Positions 15,247 through 23,236 of a DNA stretch of 64,000 bases are shown piece after piece (the stretch's first letter is position 1; every line of letters starts with the position of its first letter). The notes beneath the pieces are model-generated. The model saw only the letters and a program-made list of their open reading frames with translations, did not search any database and was not told where the DNA came from. A program made the translations under genes and the position numbers. The DNA is from Streptomyces mobaraensis NBRC 13819 = DSM 40847. Its GTDB lineage: Bacteria; Actinomycetota; Actinomycetes; Streptomycetales; Streptomycetaceae. The stretch spans positions 7,217,501 through 7,281,500 of the forward strand of contig NZ_CP072827.1 in NCBI RefSeq assembly GCF_017916255.1, given 5' to 3'.

Positions 15247-16464
15247 TCAGCGACCGGCGGGCGCGGGCGTCAGCGACGGGCGGGCGTTGAGGACGGCGGG
15301 ATCGCCCCCGCTCGCCCGCCGGTAGGCGTCCGTGATGCGGGCGTAGTGCTCCGCGCTCCGCCCGCCACCGTCCGGAACCTCCCGCACCGCCTCGTTCATG
15401 GCCCGATTGGCGCGGACGACGGCGGTCGTCGCCTCCCGCCGCTCGTCCGCGTAACGGGCCAGCGCGGCCGGTACGTCGTCGCTGCCCGCCAGCGCGTGGG
15501 CGAGCACCCGGGCGTCCACGACGGCCTGCGAGGCGCCGTTGGCCCCCACCGGGTACATGGGGTGCGCCGCGTCGCCGAGCAGGGTGACCCGGCCGCGCCC
15601 CCAGGACCGCAGCGGCTCCCGGTCGACCATCGGGTACTCCAGGATCCGTTCGGCACCCGTCAGCAGCCCCGGGACGTCCAGGAAGCCGAGCGACCAGTGC
15701 GCGTAGTGGGGGAGCAGGTCGGCGAGCCGGCCCGGGCGGTTCCAGCCGGCCTCCTCGCCCAGCGGCCCGGGCGGCGCCTCCCGTACCAGGCAGACCCAGT
15801 TGATCCGGTCGCGCCCGATCGGGTACGCGATGAACTCGGCGTCCCCGTCCCGGACCAGGACCGCCGACCGCCCGGTGAGGAAGGGCTTCCCCTCCGTCAC
15901 CCCGCGCCACATCCGGACCCCCGACCACAGCAGGGGCCCGCCGTCCGGGTGCAGCAGCCCGCGGACGGCCGAGTGCAGCCCGTCCGCCCCGACCAGCAGC
16001 CCGGCCTCGACGGCCCGGTGCTCGCCGGTCGCCCGGTCGAGGAGCCGGGCCCGGATGGCCGACCCGGTGTCGGTGAAGCCGTCCAGCCGCGTCCCGGTGC
16101 GGACGGCGTCCGGGCCCAGCCGGTCGCGGACCGCGGCGAGCAGCATCGACTGCAGCTCGCCGCGGTGGACCGAGTACTGCGGCCAGCGGTAGCCCTGGGC
16201 GACGCCGCGCGGTTCGGAGAACAGGACGGTGCCGTCGCGGTCGCAGTACACGTTCTCGGCGGTCGGCACGCCGATGGCGGCCAGCGCGTCCCCGAGCCCC
16301 AGCTCGGTGAGTTCGCGGACGGCGTGCGGCAGGAGGTTGATGCCCACGCCGAGCGGGCGGATCTCCCGGACGCTCTCCACCACGGTCGCGCCGATCCCCG
16401 CGGCGTGCAGGCTGAGGGCGGTGGTCAGTCCGCCGATGCCGGCCCCGGCGACGAGCACGCTCAT
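15247..16464 (-). CDS. FAD-dependent monooxygenase (salicylate hydroxylase/PhzS-like)
   Basis: This is a class A flavoprotein hydroxylase of 405 residues. The FAD Rossmann motif GAGIGGLTTALSLHAAG lies at about 7-23, the LLVGADGLHSAVR (DG) motif near 165-177, and RVTLLGDAAHPMYPVGANGASQA (GD motif) near 293-315. The family hydroxylates aromatic or phenazine-type compounds with NAD(P)H and O2. Its ATG overlaps the stop of the upstream SnoaL-like gene (ATGA, 16461-16464). The divergent LysR gene is the likely regulator. A two-gene catabolic or detoxification unit is inferred; the substrate is unknown. Confidence 0.9.
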   Translation of the reverse strand: MSVLVAGAGIGGLTTALSLHAAGIGATVVESVREIRPLGVGINLLPHAVRELTELGLGDALAAIGVPTAENVYCDRDGTVLFSEPRGVAQGYRWPQYSVHRGELQSMLLAAVRDRLGPDAVRTGTRLDGFTDTGSAIRARLLDRATGEHRAVEAGLLVGADGLHSAVRGLLHPDGGPLLWSGVRMWRGVTEGKPFLTGRSAVLVRDGDAEFIAYPIGRDRINWVCLVREAPPGPLGEEAGWNRPGRLADLLPHYAHWSLGFLDVPGLLTGAERILEYPMVDREPLRSWGRGRVTLLGDAAHPMYPVGANGASQAVVDARVLAHALAGSDDVPAALARYADERREATTAVVRANRAMNEAVREVPDGGGRSAEHYARITDAYRRASGGDPAVLNARPSLTPAPAGR

Positions 16465-16856
16465 CGGCCCGCCTCCGGCCCGTCGGCCTCCGGTGCGCCG
16501 ATTTCCGGCCGGTCGATGATCCGCAGCCAGGTCCCGTCCGGCTCGCGGCGGACGACCTGCGTCCTGCCGCCCGTGCCGTCGGCGGCCCGCGTCGACGTCA
16601 GGGCGAGGTCGGCCCCGTAACGGACCGTCGGGAGCGGCGGCTCGGGCGTGAACGGCAGCTCGGCGTGGAGCAGGAGCTGCTCGCACACGGCGCGGATCGC
16701 CTCCCGGCCGACCGTCGCGCTGCCGGGCGGGAAGGCGAGGACGGCGTCGGGCGCGTAGAGCGCGGCCATCCCCTCGGCGTCGCGGGCGTTGGCGCGCTCC
16801 ACGAACAGGCGGGTCAAGTCCTCGGGAGTGGTGGCGCGTTCGCGGATCTCGGACAT
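16461..16856 (-). CDS. SnoaL-like / NTF2-superfamily protein
   Basis: The 131-residue protein is a cone-shaped alpha+beta fold of the SgcJ/YybH type. A helical N-terminus (TTPEDLTRLFVERANARDAEGMAALYAPDAV) is followed by AFPPGSATVGREAIRAV and a C-terminal sheet ending in WLRIIDRPE. The family includes ketosteroid isomerase-like enzymes and small-molecule binding proteins. It is the first gene of a two-gene operon with the flavin monooxygenase, and may bind or isomerise the same substrate (inference). The ATG is preceded by AGGAGC-type sequence. Confidence 0.85.
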   Translation of the reverse strand: MSEIRERATTPEDLTRLFVERANARDAEGMAALYAPDAVLAFPPGSATVGREAIRAVCEQLLLHAELPFTPEPPLPTVRYGADLALTSTRAADGTGGRTQVVRREPDGTWLRIIDRPEIGAPEADGPEAGR

Positions 16857-16975
16857 GGCGAGGCTCCTTCGAGTGCGATGGGGTGTCGGGGGAGGAGTGC
16901 CAGGGCTTCCGGGGCCGTTCCGGCGCCCCTCCGGCCTCCTGGTACCAGCCTCCTCCGGGGCGCATCAGAAGTCCA

Positions 16976-17002
16976 AGACATGGAAAGTCTGGCTGCTAGC
17001 AT
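16976..17002 (+). promoter_or_regulatory. LysR-type box and -10 of the lysR gene
   Basis: AGAC-N7-GTCT (16976-16990) is a dyad of LysR type, located in the 154-base divergent region. TAGCAT (16997-17002) follows and ends 8 bases before the ATG at 17011, without a Shine-Dalgarno sequence, predicting a leaderless lysR mRNA. The position of the dyad beside the -10 suits autoregulation plus control of the divergent operon. Confidence 0.55.
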
Positions 17003-17010
17003 CGCTGGTT

Positions 17011-17901
17011 ATGGAACTGCGTCAGCTCGAGTACTTCGTGACGGTGGTGGAGGAACGGAACTTCACCCGGGCCGCCGAGCGGGTCCGGGTCGCCCAGCCC
17101 GGGGTCAGCGCGCAGATCCGCAAGCTCGAACGCGAGCTGGGGCAGGAACTGCTGGACCGTTCGGCGCGGTCCGTGACGCTGACGGAGGTCGGCGCGGCCT
17201 TCCTGCCGCACGCGCGGGCCGCGCTCGCGGCCGTCGAGCGGGCGAGGCTCGTCGTCGACGAGATGGCCGGACTGCTCCGCGGCCGCGTCGCCGTCGGCAC
17301 CGTGACCTCGCACAACGCCGACCTGCCCGGGCTGCTCGCCGGCTTCCACCAGGAGCACCCGGCGGTCGAGATCACCCTCGCCGAGGACACCACGGACCGG
17401 CTGGTCGACGGCCTCCGTAGCGGACGGTTCGACGCGGTCATCATCAGCGTGGGGCTGGACGGCCCGGCCGGGGTCTCCCTGCACGTGCTGGAGGACCAGG
17501 CGATCGTCGCCGCGGTCGCCCCCGGCCACGAACTCGCCGTCCACCCCGTCGTCTCCCTCGAGACGCTGCGCGACCGGCCGCTGATCAGCCTGCCGCGCGG
17601 TACGGGCCTGCGCGCCCGGCTCGACGAGGCGTGCGCGGCGGCCGGATTCCGGCCGCGCATCGCCCTGGAGGCCGGCGACCCCGGCACCCTCGCCGAACTC
17701 GCCGCCCACGGGCTCGGGGCGGCGATCCTGCCGGGGGAGTTCGCGGCGTCCCGCGCGCCGGAGCTGGTGCCGGTGGCCATCGATCCGCCGGCGTTGCGCG
17801 GTCGGCTGGCCTTCGCCTGGCGCACGGACGGTCCGATCAGTCCGGCGGGGCGGGCGCTGATCGCGCGGGCGCGGCGGGTGCTCGGGGGGCCTGGTCGGTG
17901 A
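17011..17901 (+). CDS. LysR family transcriptional regulator
   Basis: The 296-residue protein has the winged helix-turn-helix at residues 1-60 (MELRQLEYFVTVVEERNFTRAAE, QPGVSAQIRKLERELG) and a two-lobed periplasmic-binding-protein-like effector domain from about 90. It belongs to the broad CynR/CbbR-like group. It lies divergent from the SnoaL-like/FAD monooxygenase pair and probably activates it on binding an aromatic ligand (inference from arrangement). The ATG start is the canonical family start and lies directly behind a TAGCAT box. Confidence 0.93.
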   Translation: MELRQLEYFVTVVEERNFTRAAERVRVAQPGVSAQIRKLERELGQELLDRSARSVTLTEVGAAFLPHARAALAAVERARLVVDEMAGLLRGRVAVGTVTSHNADLPGLLAGFHQEHPAVEITLAEDTTDRLVDGLRSGRFDAVIISVGLDGPAGVSLHVLEDQAIVAAVAPGHELAVHPVVSLETLRDRPLISLPRGTGLRARLDEACAAAGFRPRIALEAGDPGTLAELAAHGLGAAILPGEFAASRAPELVPVAIDPPALRGRLAFAWRTDGPISPAGRALIARARRVLGGPGR

Positions 17902-17973
17902 GGGTGCCCCAGTCCCGCCCTTTCTCCGTTTCCTGGGGGCAAGCCCCCAGTCCCCCTTATCGCGGCTCCGCCG

Positions 17974-18030
17974 CTTGTCCTCAAACGCCGGACGGGCTGA
18001 AATCAGCCCGTCCGGCGTTTGAGGACAACC
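17974..18030. repeat. Dispersed palindromic repeat (copy 2), bidirectional terminator
   Basis: A perfect inverted repeat with 26-base arms (17975-18000 and 18003-18028) around an AA loop contains the core GTCCTCAAACGCCGGACGGG and its complement. Both arms are copies of the core also present at 7393 and 37232. It lies between the convergent lysR gene and the gene ending at 18046. Upstream (17905-17970) are GC-rich blocks resembling copy 1. Confidence 0.8.
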
Positions 18031-18045
18031 GCGCGGAGCGCGGTT

Positions 18046-18597
18046 TCAGGCTGGCGCCGACCCCTCCGGCCATATCTCCACCACCCGCCGCGCCGCCTCC
18101 CCGAGCCCGCTCGTGTCCAGTACGGCAGCGGTCTCCGCTATGCCCTCGTCCGGCCATTCCAGTACCAGGGCCAGAGGCCCGTCCGGCACCGCGGGCAGCA
18201 GAAGCCGCACCGGCCGGTGGAACGCCCCGCCCGGATCGGTGCCGTACTCCCGGACGCCGACGGGCCGCTCGCCGTCCGCCGGCCGCAACCCCACCCGCAT
18301 CGCCCCCGTGCCGGGCCGGGCGTACCAAGCGTCCCCGTACACCTCGTCCGTCCGTCTCCGCCGCCAGAAGACGTGCAGGCACAGGGTGACTTCCTCGGGC
18401 CATACCTCCCAGCCCGTGAACATCACCCGTACCCTCGGCCCCTCGGCCACCTGCGCCACCCGCGGAAGCACCGTCGGCAGGTACCGGTCGGCCGGCGGTC
18501 CGTCCTCGTACCGCGGCCCCGGGGGCCCCAGGTCGACGAACTCCGGGCGCTCCGGCCCCCGTTCGCCCGATACCTCCGGACCGTCGAAGAATCCCAT
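18046..18597 (-). CDS. Hypothetical protein
   Basis: The 183-residue soluble protein is mostly beta (VRVMFTGWEVWPEEVTLCLHVFW; VRLLLPAVPDGPLALVLEWPDEGI). No signal peptide, membrane segment or catalytic motif is seen, and I assign no family. The ATG at 18597 is chosen for the GGGAGG 8 bases upstream; the longer frame to 18663 lacks such a site. The gene just upstream on the same strand ends 85 bases away and encodes a P-loop protein. Confidence 0.65.
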   Translation of the reverse strand: MGFFDGPEVSGERGPERPEFVDLGPPGPRYEDGPPADRYLPTVLPRVAQVAEGPRVRVMFTGWEVWPEEVTLCLHVFWRRRRTDEVYGDAWYARPGTGAMRVGLRPADGERPVGVREYGTDPGGAFHRPVRLLLPAVPDGPLALVLEWPDEGIAETAAVLDTSGLGEAARRVVEIWPEGSAPA

Positions 18598-18681
18598 GGC
18601 TGTCCTCCCCGCACCGCCCTCACGGATACTCACACCGACGATCGTGACAGAGGGGTCTGACAACGCCCGCCCGCCGCCGCC

Positions 18682-19377
18682 CTACCGCCGGAACGCGACG
18701 GCCCTCACGTGCTCGCGCGTCGTCCGGTCCAGCAGAACCACCGAGGCCGCCTCCGGTACCGGGCTCCGGCCCGGCTTCCCGGCGCCGAGGGCGGTGAGCG
18801 CGTCCGACAGCCGCCGCAGCCCGCGCCGGTGCCGGTCGAAGACGCGGGGCCGGGCCCACCGCCCGCGCGCCTCCTGCCCGGCCAGGGCGTCGGCCGCCGT
18901 CAGATCCAGGAGCACCAGGTGCAGTTCGCGGCCCCGGCGCCCGGTCTCCCGGGCGAGCAGCCGCCGCAGCCACGGCCGGCTGCCGCAGTCGTGCACCAGC
19001 AGCGGCCCGCCGGCCCGGACCGCGTTCCACAGCCGGCGGGCGTACACCAGGCGCGCCCACGGCCGGTACACCGCGTACGGCAGCCAGGCCGGCATCACCG
19101 CCGCGCAGTCCTCGTGCGCGTCCCTCGGGTCGACGACCGACGCGGCTCCCGACCAGCGGCGGCTCAGGGTGCTCTTGCCGCTGCCGGGCAGTCCCGACAC
19201 CACCAGCACGGCGTCGGCGGGGTACACCAGCAGCGCGGGGGCCCGTTCCGGTCCCCGCAGGTCCAGCAGGCCCCTCGGCCGCGGCGCCGGCTCCGGCCCT
19301 CCGGCCGGCGCCGCCCGCCCGGCGGTTCCGGCCGGCCTGCGTATGTCGTCCACTGCTCCCACGGTCCCTTCGGTCAC
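18682..19377 (-). CDS. P-loop nucleotide-binding (zeta-toxin/kinase-like) protein
   Basis: The 231-residue protein has a clear Walker A GLPGSGKSTLS at about residues 62-72 after a hydrophobic strand (AVLVVS). A helical region with RRWSGAASVVDPRDAHED follows, then LVLLDLTAADALAGQEARGRW (possible Walker B and lid Arg residues). The layout resembles AAA_33/zeta-like small-molecule or nucleotide kinases. The N-terminal 50 residues are Pro/Gly-rich and low complexity. A GTG at 19377 is used; a second GTG at VDDIRRP would give a protein nine residues shorter. The substrate is unknown. Confidence 0.7.
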   Translation of the reverse strand: MTEGTVGAVDDIRRPAGTAGRAAPAGGPEPAPRPRGLLDLRGPERAPALLVYPADAVLVVSGLPGSGKSTLSRRWSGAASVVDPRDAHEDCAAVMPAWLPYAVYRPWARLVYARRLWNAVRAGGPLLVHDCGSRPWLRRLLARETGRRGRELHLVLLDLTAADALAGQEARGRWARPRVFDRHRRGLRRLSDALTALGAGKPGRSPVPEAASVVLLDRTTREHVRAVAFRR

Positions 19378-19517
19378 GAGCCCTGACGCCCGGCGTGCAC
19401 TCCGCCGGAGCCTCGCACAAGACGCCGGGGGAGCGCGGACGGTTGCGCACCGCGCCCGCGCGGCCCGGCGCCCCGGCCGGGACGTGACCCGTGCCGCGAA
19501 CGGGTCGTTGGCCGACT

Positions 19518-20243
19518 GTGATCGACGACATGCCCCGGGGCGGCCCCGGCGCCGCGTGGTGGGACCGGCTGTACGAGACCGACCGACCCGAGTACCTCGA
19601 CCGCGCCGACGCGGCGGGCCGGCGCCGCCGGGTGCTGCGCGGACTGGACCGGCTGGAACGGCTCACCCTCGCCCACCGGACGTGCGGCGGCCTCGTCCTG
19701 GACGGCCTGCGGGACGTGCCCCGGCCGCGCTTCCTCGAACTCGGCGCCGGGGGCGGCGGACTGGCCCGCTGGGTCCTCGACCGCCACCCGGCCGCCCGGG
19801 CCACCGTCAGCGACGTCGCGCCGGACCTCGTCGAGGCCCTGCGGGCGGGACCGCTCGGCCGCCACGCGCGGGCCACCGTCGAACGACTCGACGCCACTGC
19901 GATCGACGCGCCCGACGGCTCCTACGACCTCGCCCTGTTCAGCCGGTCCCTGCACCACCTGCCGCCCCGGGGCGCGGCGGACGTGCTGCGCGAGGGCACC
20001 CGCGTCGCCCGGCGGTTGCTGGTCATCGACCTGTGGCGCCACCCCGTGTGCCTGGCGGCCGTCCCACCGGCCTTCCTCTGCGGCGGGCCCGCCCAAGCGC
20101 ACGACGCCGTCGTCAGCCTGCGCAAGGCGTACAGTCCGGCGGCGCTCCGCCACCTGGCCGCCGCCTGCGGCGCGCCCGTCGCCCTGCGCACGCGGTTCCT
20201 GCCGCCCCTGTACCTGGCGGCCGTCGCCACCCGGCGGGGGTGA
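19518..20243 (+). CDS. Class I SAM-dependent methyltransferase
   Basis: The Rossmann-like motif I is FLELGAGGGGLARWVL near residues 65-80. The acidic motif II lies at TVSDVAPDLVEAL, and motif IV is SYDLALFSRSLHHLPP, typical of small-molecule methyltransferases of the Methyltransf_11/25 type. The acceptor is unknown. The start is uncertain: GTG at 19491, GTG at 19518 and ATG at 19530 are all in frame and none has a good ribosome binding site. It is divergent from the P-loop gene and convergent with marR, whose stop is only 11 bases away. Confidence 0.85.
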   Translation: MIDDMPRGGPGAAWWDRLYETDRPEYLDRADAAGRRRRVLRGLDRLERLTLAHRTCGGLVLDGLRDVPRPRFLELGAGGGGLARWVLDRHPAARATVSDVAPDLVEALRAGPLGRHARATVERLDATAIDAPDGSYDLALFSRSLHHLPPRGAADVLREGTRVARRLLVIDLWRHPVCLAAVPPAFLCGGPAQAHDAVVSLRKAYSPAALRHLAAACGAPVALRTRFLPPLYLAAVATRRG

Positions 20244-20254
20244 CGCGCGCGTCG

Positions 20255-20716
20255 CTACGGCCGCCCCGGCTCGCCCCCGCCTTCCTGCATGTGGTGGAAG
20301 ACCTTGTCGAGCAAGGAGTGCAGCCGTTCCCGCTCCGGGCCGGTGAGCGGGGCGAGCAGCGCGTCCTGCGCGGCGCGTACGTCGTCGGTGAGCCGGGCGA
20401 GCTCGGTGGCGCCGGTGGGGGACAGGGTGACGGTGAGGCGGCGGCGGTCGCGGGGGTCGCGGGTGCGTTCGACGTGGCCGAGGGCGGCGAGGTCGTCCAC
20501 CACCTTCGTCATGTCGCTGGGGTCGATCGCCAGGCGCTCGGCCAGCTCCCGTTGGGCGTGCGGGCCGAAGTCGGCGAGGGCGGCCAGCACGGCCATGTGC
20601 CACATCCGCAGATCGCGGTCGGCCAGCCGGGCCGCGACCCGGCCGCGCGCGTTCTTGCCGACGCGGGAGAGGAGATAGGGCGTCAGGGCGGTGAGGGTGG
20701 GGGGTGTCTCGGTCAC
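20255..20716 (-). CDS. MarR family transcriptional regulator
   Basis: The 153-residue winged helix-turn-helix protein has the recognition segment QRELAERLAIDPSDMTKVVDDLAALGHVERTRDPRDRRRLTVTLSPTG, with the wing DPRDRR, at about residues 54-105. It usually acts as a dimeric repressor released by phenolic or oxidant ligands. The GTG start has TACAAT (20723-20728, minus) 6 bases upstream and no Shine-Dalgarno sequence, predicting a leaderless mRNA. It is divergent from a VOC family gene, the probable target. Confidence 0.92.
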   Translation of the reverse strand: MTETPPTLTALTPYLLSRVGKNARGRVAARLADRDLRMWHMAVLAALADFGPHAQRELAERLAIDPSDMTKVVDDLAALGHVERTRDPRDRRRLTVTLSPTGATELARLTDDVRAAQDALLAPLTGPERERLHSLLDKVFHHMQEGGGEPGRP

Positions 20717-20722
20717 GTCAGT

Positions 20723-20764
20723 ATTGTAGGTTGCGACCCATCATTGGTCTGCGCCCACCATTGG
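20723..20764. promoter_or_regulatory. Divergent marR/VOC promoter with direct repeats
   Basis: CCCATCATTGG (20737-20747) and CCCACCATTGG (20754-20764) are direct repeats with a 17-base period. TACAAT on the minus strand (20723-20728) is the likely marR -10. The repeats are candidate MarR binding sites. Confidence 0.45.
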
Positions 20765-20773
20765 AGAGGTGTC

Positions 20774-21181
20774 ATGGACGCCCTGCATCCCCGCCTGCTC
20801 GTCGGCCGGTTCGCCGAGACCTTCCGCTTCTACGCCGCCGTCCTGCCCGAACTCACCGGTGCCCACCTCGTCCGCGGCACGGAGGAAGGGCCGTACGCCC
20901 ACTGGGACCTGGCCGGCGAGGGACTGCTGATGCTGCTCGACCGCCGGGCCATGGCCGATGTCCTCGGCGACGCGGCGGACACGGACCAGGCCCCCGCCGA
21001 CCGGACGACGCTGGTCAGCCGCGTCCCGGACGTCGACGCCGGGTACGCCCTCTGCCTGCGGCACGGCGCCACGGCGGTCGCGGCCCCCGCCGCGCGGCCG
21101 GAGTGGGGGCCGACCCTGCGGACGGCCCATGTCCGCGACCCCGAGGGCAACCTCGTCGAGCTGCAGTCCTACGACGGATGA
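20774..21181 (+). CDS. VOC (glyoxalase/bleomycin-resistance) family protein
   Basis: The 135-residue protein is one or two beta-alpha-beta-beta-beta modules. FAETFRFYAAVLPELTGAHL sits at the N-terminus, HWDLAGEGLLMLLDR in the middle and VRDPEGNLVELQSYDG at the C-terminus with the metal-ligand Glu. The family covers glyoxalase, dioxygenases and drug-binding resistance proteins, so the reaction is open. GAGAGG precedes the ATG. Divergent to marR, so probably induced by the same ligand. Confidence 0.85.
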   Translation: MDALHPRLLVGRFAETFRFYAAVLPELTGAHLVRGTEEGPYAHWDLAGEGLLMLLDRRAMADVLGDAADTDQAPADRTTLVSRVPDVDAGYALCLRHGATAVAAPAARPEWGPTLRTAHVRDPEGNLVELQSYDG

Positions 21182-21199
21182 GGCCCGCCGGGCCCGCCG

Positions 21200-21604
21200 T
21201 CAGCCGCCGGACTTCCGGATCTCCACGCACTTTACGCCGAGCGGCTTCAGCTTGCCCCCGACGTGCTCCCAGCCCTCCGCGCAGATTTTCGTGCGGTCCG
21301 CCACGCCCCGGCCCCAGGCCACCGTGTACCGCAGGCCCTCGTGCCAGTGCTGCAGCGCGCTGGTGTTGTCGACACCGCCGCCGTACAGCCGGTAGTGGCC
21401 GAAGAACTTCGCGCCGGGGGCCGGGGTGACCGTCGCCCGCGCCACGTAGAGGCCGTTCCGCTCGACCTGGAGGCAGGTCTGCCCGACGCAGTCGCCGCCG
21501 CCCGCCGACGCCGGCGGCGCCACGGCGGCGCAGAGCGCCAGGGTGCCCGCCGCGGCCATGGCCGCGCGTACGGCCCACCGCGTTCTCGCGATGACACGCT
21601 TCAT
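21200..21604 (-). CDS. Small secreted protein with four cysteines
   Basis: The 134-residue precursor has a classical signal peptide (MKRVIARTRW, hydrophobic core AAMAAAGTLALCAAVA, cleavage after PPASA at about residue 34). The mature chain of about 100 residues has four Cys (39, 44 and two near the C-terminus), suggesting two disulfides, and aromatic-rich beta segments. No family is recognised. It is probably an extracellular small protein. It is convergent with the VOC gene, 18 bases apart. Confidence 0.7.
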   Translation of the reverse strand: MKRVIARTRWAVRAAMAAAGTLALCAAVAPPASAGGGDCVGQTCLQVERNGLYVARATVTPAPGAKFFGHYRLYGGGVDNTSALQHWHEGLRYTVAWGRGVADRTKICAEGWEHVGGKLKPLGVKCVEIRKSGG

Positions 21605-21717
21605 CCGTCCCGTTCCTTCCCGTCGGCCCGGCGCCTCGCCGGCGCCCGCCCACGCTCGCCGTTCCGGGCGGGCCGGCGCAATCGAACTGCGCCGGTTTCA
21701 CCCGCACGACGGGTGGT

Positions 21718-22668
21718 TCAGGACGACGGGACGCGGGTCAGGAGGCAGCGCGTCGTGGTGCCGCCCGGGCCGGTGTGGGTACGGACCAGGTCGCTCAGGG
21801 TGTGGACCAGCAGCAGGCCCCGGCCGCCGGGCCGGTCAGGCGAGGGCGGCCGGCGGCCGGCCAGCGGATCGGTGACGTGCCCGCGGTCCTGCACCTCCCA
21901 CACCACGTGGCCGCCCTCGGCCCAGATCCGCACCGTTCCCGTCCCGCCGCCGTGCACCACGCTGTTGGTGGTCAGCTCGGCGACGGCCAGCGCCAGGTCG
22001 TCCCGGCGCTCGGGCGCCAGGCCGAGCGCCACGGCCCGTTCCACCACGGCGTGCCGCGCCTCCGGCAGCAGCTCGTCGTCGAAGTCGAAGGAGAGGACGG
22101 AACCGGCCCGCGGCGGCGGCAGCGGCTGGTTGTAGGCGGCGATGATGTGGTCCGGCGCGTAGGAGCCGCTGGGGCCGTTGCGGTCGCCGTCGATGATCAC
22201 CGGGTGGGTCGCGTAGGCGTCGGCCACCGCGCGCGGATCCAGCCGTGCCGTGTCGTACGGGCAGACGATGGTCACCCTGCGGCCCGCGAACGCGTGGTTG
22301 ATCAGGGCCTCGTGCTGGACGCACGCCGGGTACTCCGTGGCGGAGCGGCTCGCCCAGATCGGCTCGCCGATGATGCGGACGTGCCGGCCGGGATGGGCGT
22401 CGGCGAAGGCCCGCAGCACCCGTGGGATGATCCGTCCCGGATTGCGGCCCGCCTCCTCCATGTCGACGAACCGGACGCCGGACCCGTCCGGGCCCAGCGC
22501 GTCCCGCAGCAGCTCCAGCCGGGCGCGGGGCACGGCGATCGCCACCGGGTCGCCGTCGGCCAGCCCCTCGCGGACGAACGCCGTGAGCGCGGCGACGTAT
22601 TCTCCACCGTCCCGGTAGAACAACGCCGGGTGGACGAACGGCCCGGCCACGGCCGTCGTGTTGTTCAC
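21718..22668 (-). CDS. MEDS-domain protein with C-terminal anti-sigma type ATPase
   Basis: The 316-residue protein has an N-terminal MEDS/DcmR-like sensory domain (about 8-190: FYRDGGEYVAALTAFVREGL, PAIWASRSATEYPACVQHEALINHAF). A HATPase_c domain of the RsbW kind follows (about 220-316: LALAVAELTTNSVVHGGG, N box; GGRGLLLVHTLSD, G box). Such proteins bind sigma factors or phosphorylate anti-sigma antagonists. It lies downstream of a SigB/F-family sigma gene and a WhiB-like gene on the same strand, which fits a regulatory role in that stress circuit (inference). The GTG at 22668 is chosen because GAGGTGACGC precedes it. Confidence 0.85.
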   Translation of the reverse strand: MNNTTAVAGPFVHPALFYRDGGEYVAALTAFVREGLADGDPVAIAVPRARLELLRDALGPDGSGVRFVDMEEAGRNPGRIIPRVLRAFADAHPGRHVRIIGEPIWASRSATEYPACVQHEALINHAFAGRRVTIVCPYDTARLDPRAVADAYATHPVIIDGDRNGPSGSYAPDHIIAAYNQPLPPPRAGSVLSFDFDDELLPEARHAVVERAVALGLAPERRDDLALAVAELTTNSVVHGGGTGTVRIWAEGGHVVWEVQDRGHVTDPLAGRRPPSPDRPGGRGLLLVHTLSDLVRTHTGPGGTTTRCLLTRVPSS

Positions 22669-22798
22669 AGCGTCACCTCGATCACTGGCGGGTCCGGACC
22701 GTACGTCCGTCACGGGTCCGCTCACCGTCCCCGCGGGGCGTGCGGGGACGCACGGTGGGCCGGGAACGCCCCGTCCCGCCGGGAGCTCCGCCACCGTA

Positions 22799-23053
22799 CT
22801 AGGAAGACGTACCCACACGGCGCCTTCCCGTCCCCCGCAGGAGCTCACGCCTGTCCCCCTCGCTCGTGCCACCCCACACCCCGTATTCCTGGCGGGTCTC
22901 CACGGCCCATCGCAGACATTCTTCCCTCACCGGGCAGCGCGCGCAGACCGATTTGGCCCCTTCGGTCTGCGCCAGCGCCGGAGCTCCCGTGCCGATGGGG
23001 AAGAACAGGTCGGGGTCCTCTTCCGTACAGGCGGCGTACTGTCGCCAGTCCAC
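22799..23053 (-). CDS. WhiB-like iron-sulfur transcription factor
   Basis: The 84-residue protein has the four cluster ligands Cys9, Cys37, Cys40 and Cys46 in the pattern C-x27-C-x2-C-x5-C. The GVWGG turn (about 58-62) and a basic C-terminal tail (RRELLRGTGRRRVG) follow. Wbl proteins bind a 4Fe-4S cluster sensitive to NO or O2 and act with the primary sigma factor. The GTG is preceded by CGGAGG. Between the sigma factor and MEDS-ATPase genes, on the same strand. Which Wbl paralogue it is cannot be settled by eye. Confidence 0.95.
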   Translation of the reverse strand: MDWRQYAACTEEDPDLFFPIGTGAPALAQTEGAKSVCARCPVREECLRWAVETRQEYGVWGGTSEGDRRELLRGTGRRRVGTSS

Positions 23054-23153
23054 GTCGGTACCTCCGTTCCGGGTCTTCCGGGATCGTCCCTCTCTCCACG
23101 CCTCGCCCGGAAGTCCGGAAATAACCCTGGAAGAAGCCCCGCGGTCGTGCTCC

Positions 23154-23210
23154 CGCGCACGACGGCGCCCCTCGCCGGCCCGAGAGCCGTGAGGGGCGAC
23201 GCCGTGCGCG
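23154..23210 (-). terminator. Long imperfect hairpin after the sigma factor gene
   Basis: Arms 23154-23173 and 23191-23210 pair over about 20 bases with a short internal mismatch, closing a 17-base loop. It lies between the sigma factor stop and the whiB-like start, so those genes are probably separate transcription units. Confidence 0.55.
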
Positions 23211-23236
23211 GTGGAACCGGCCGCCGGAAGGCGGGA

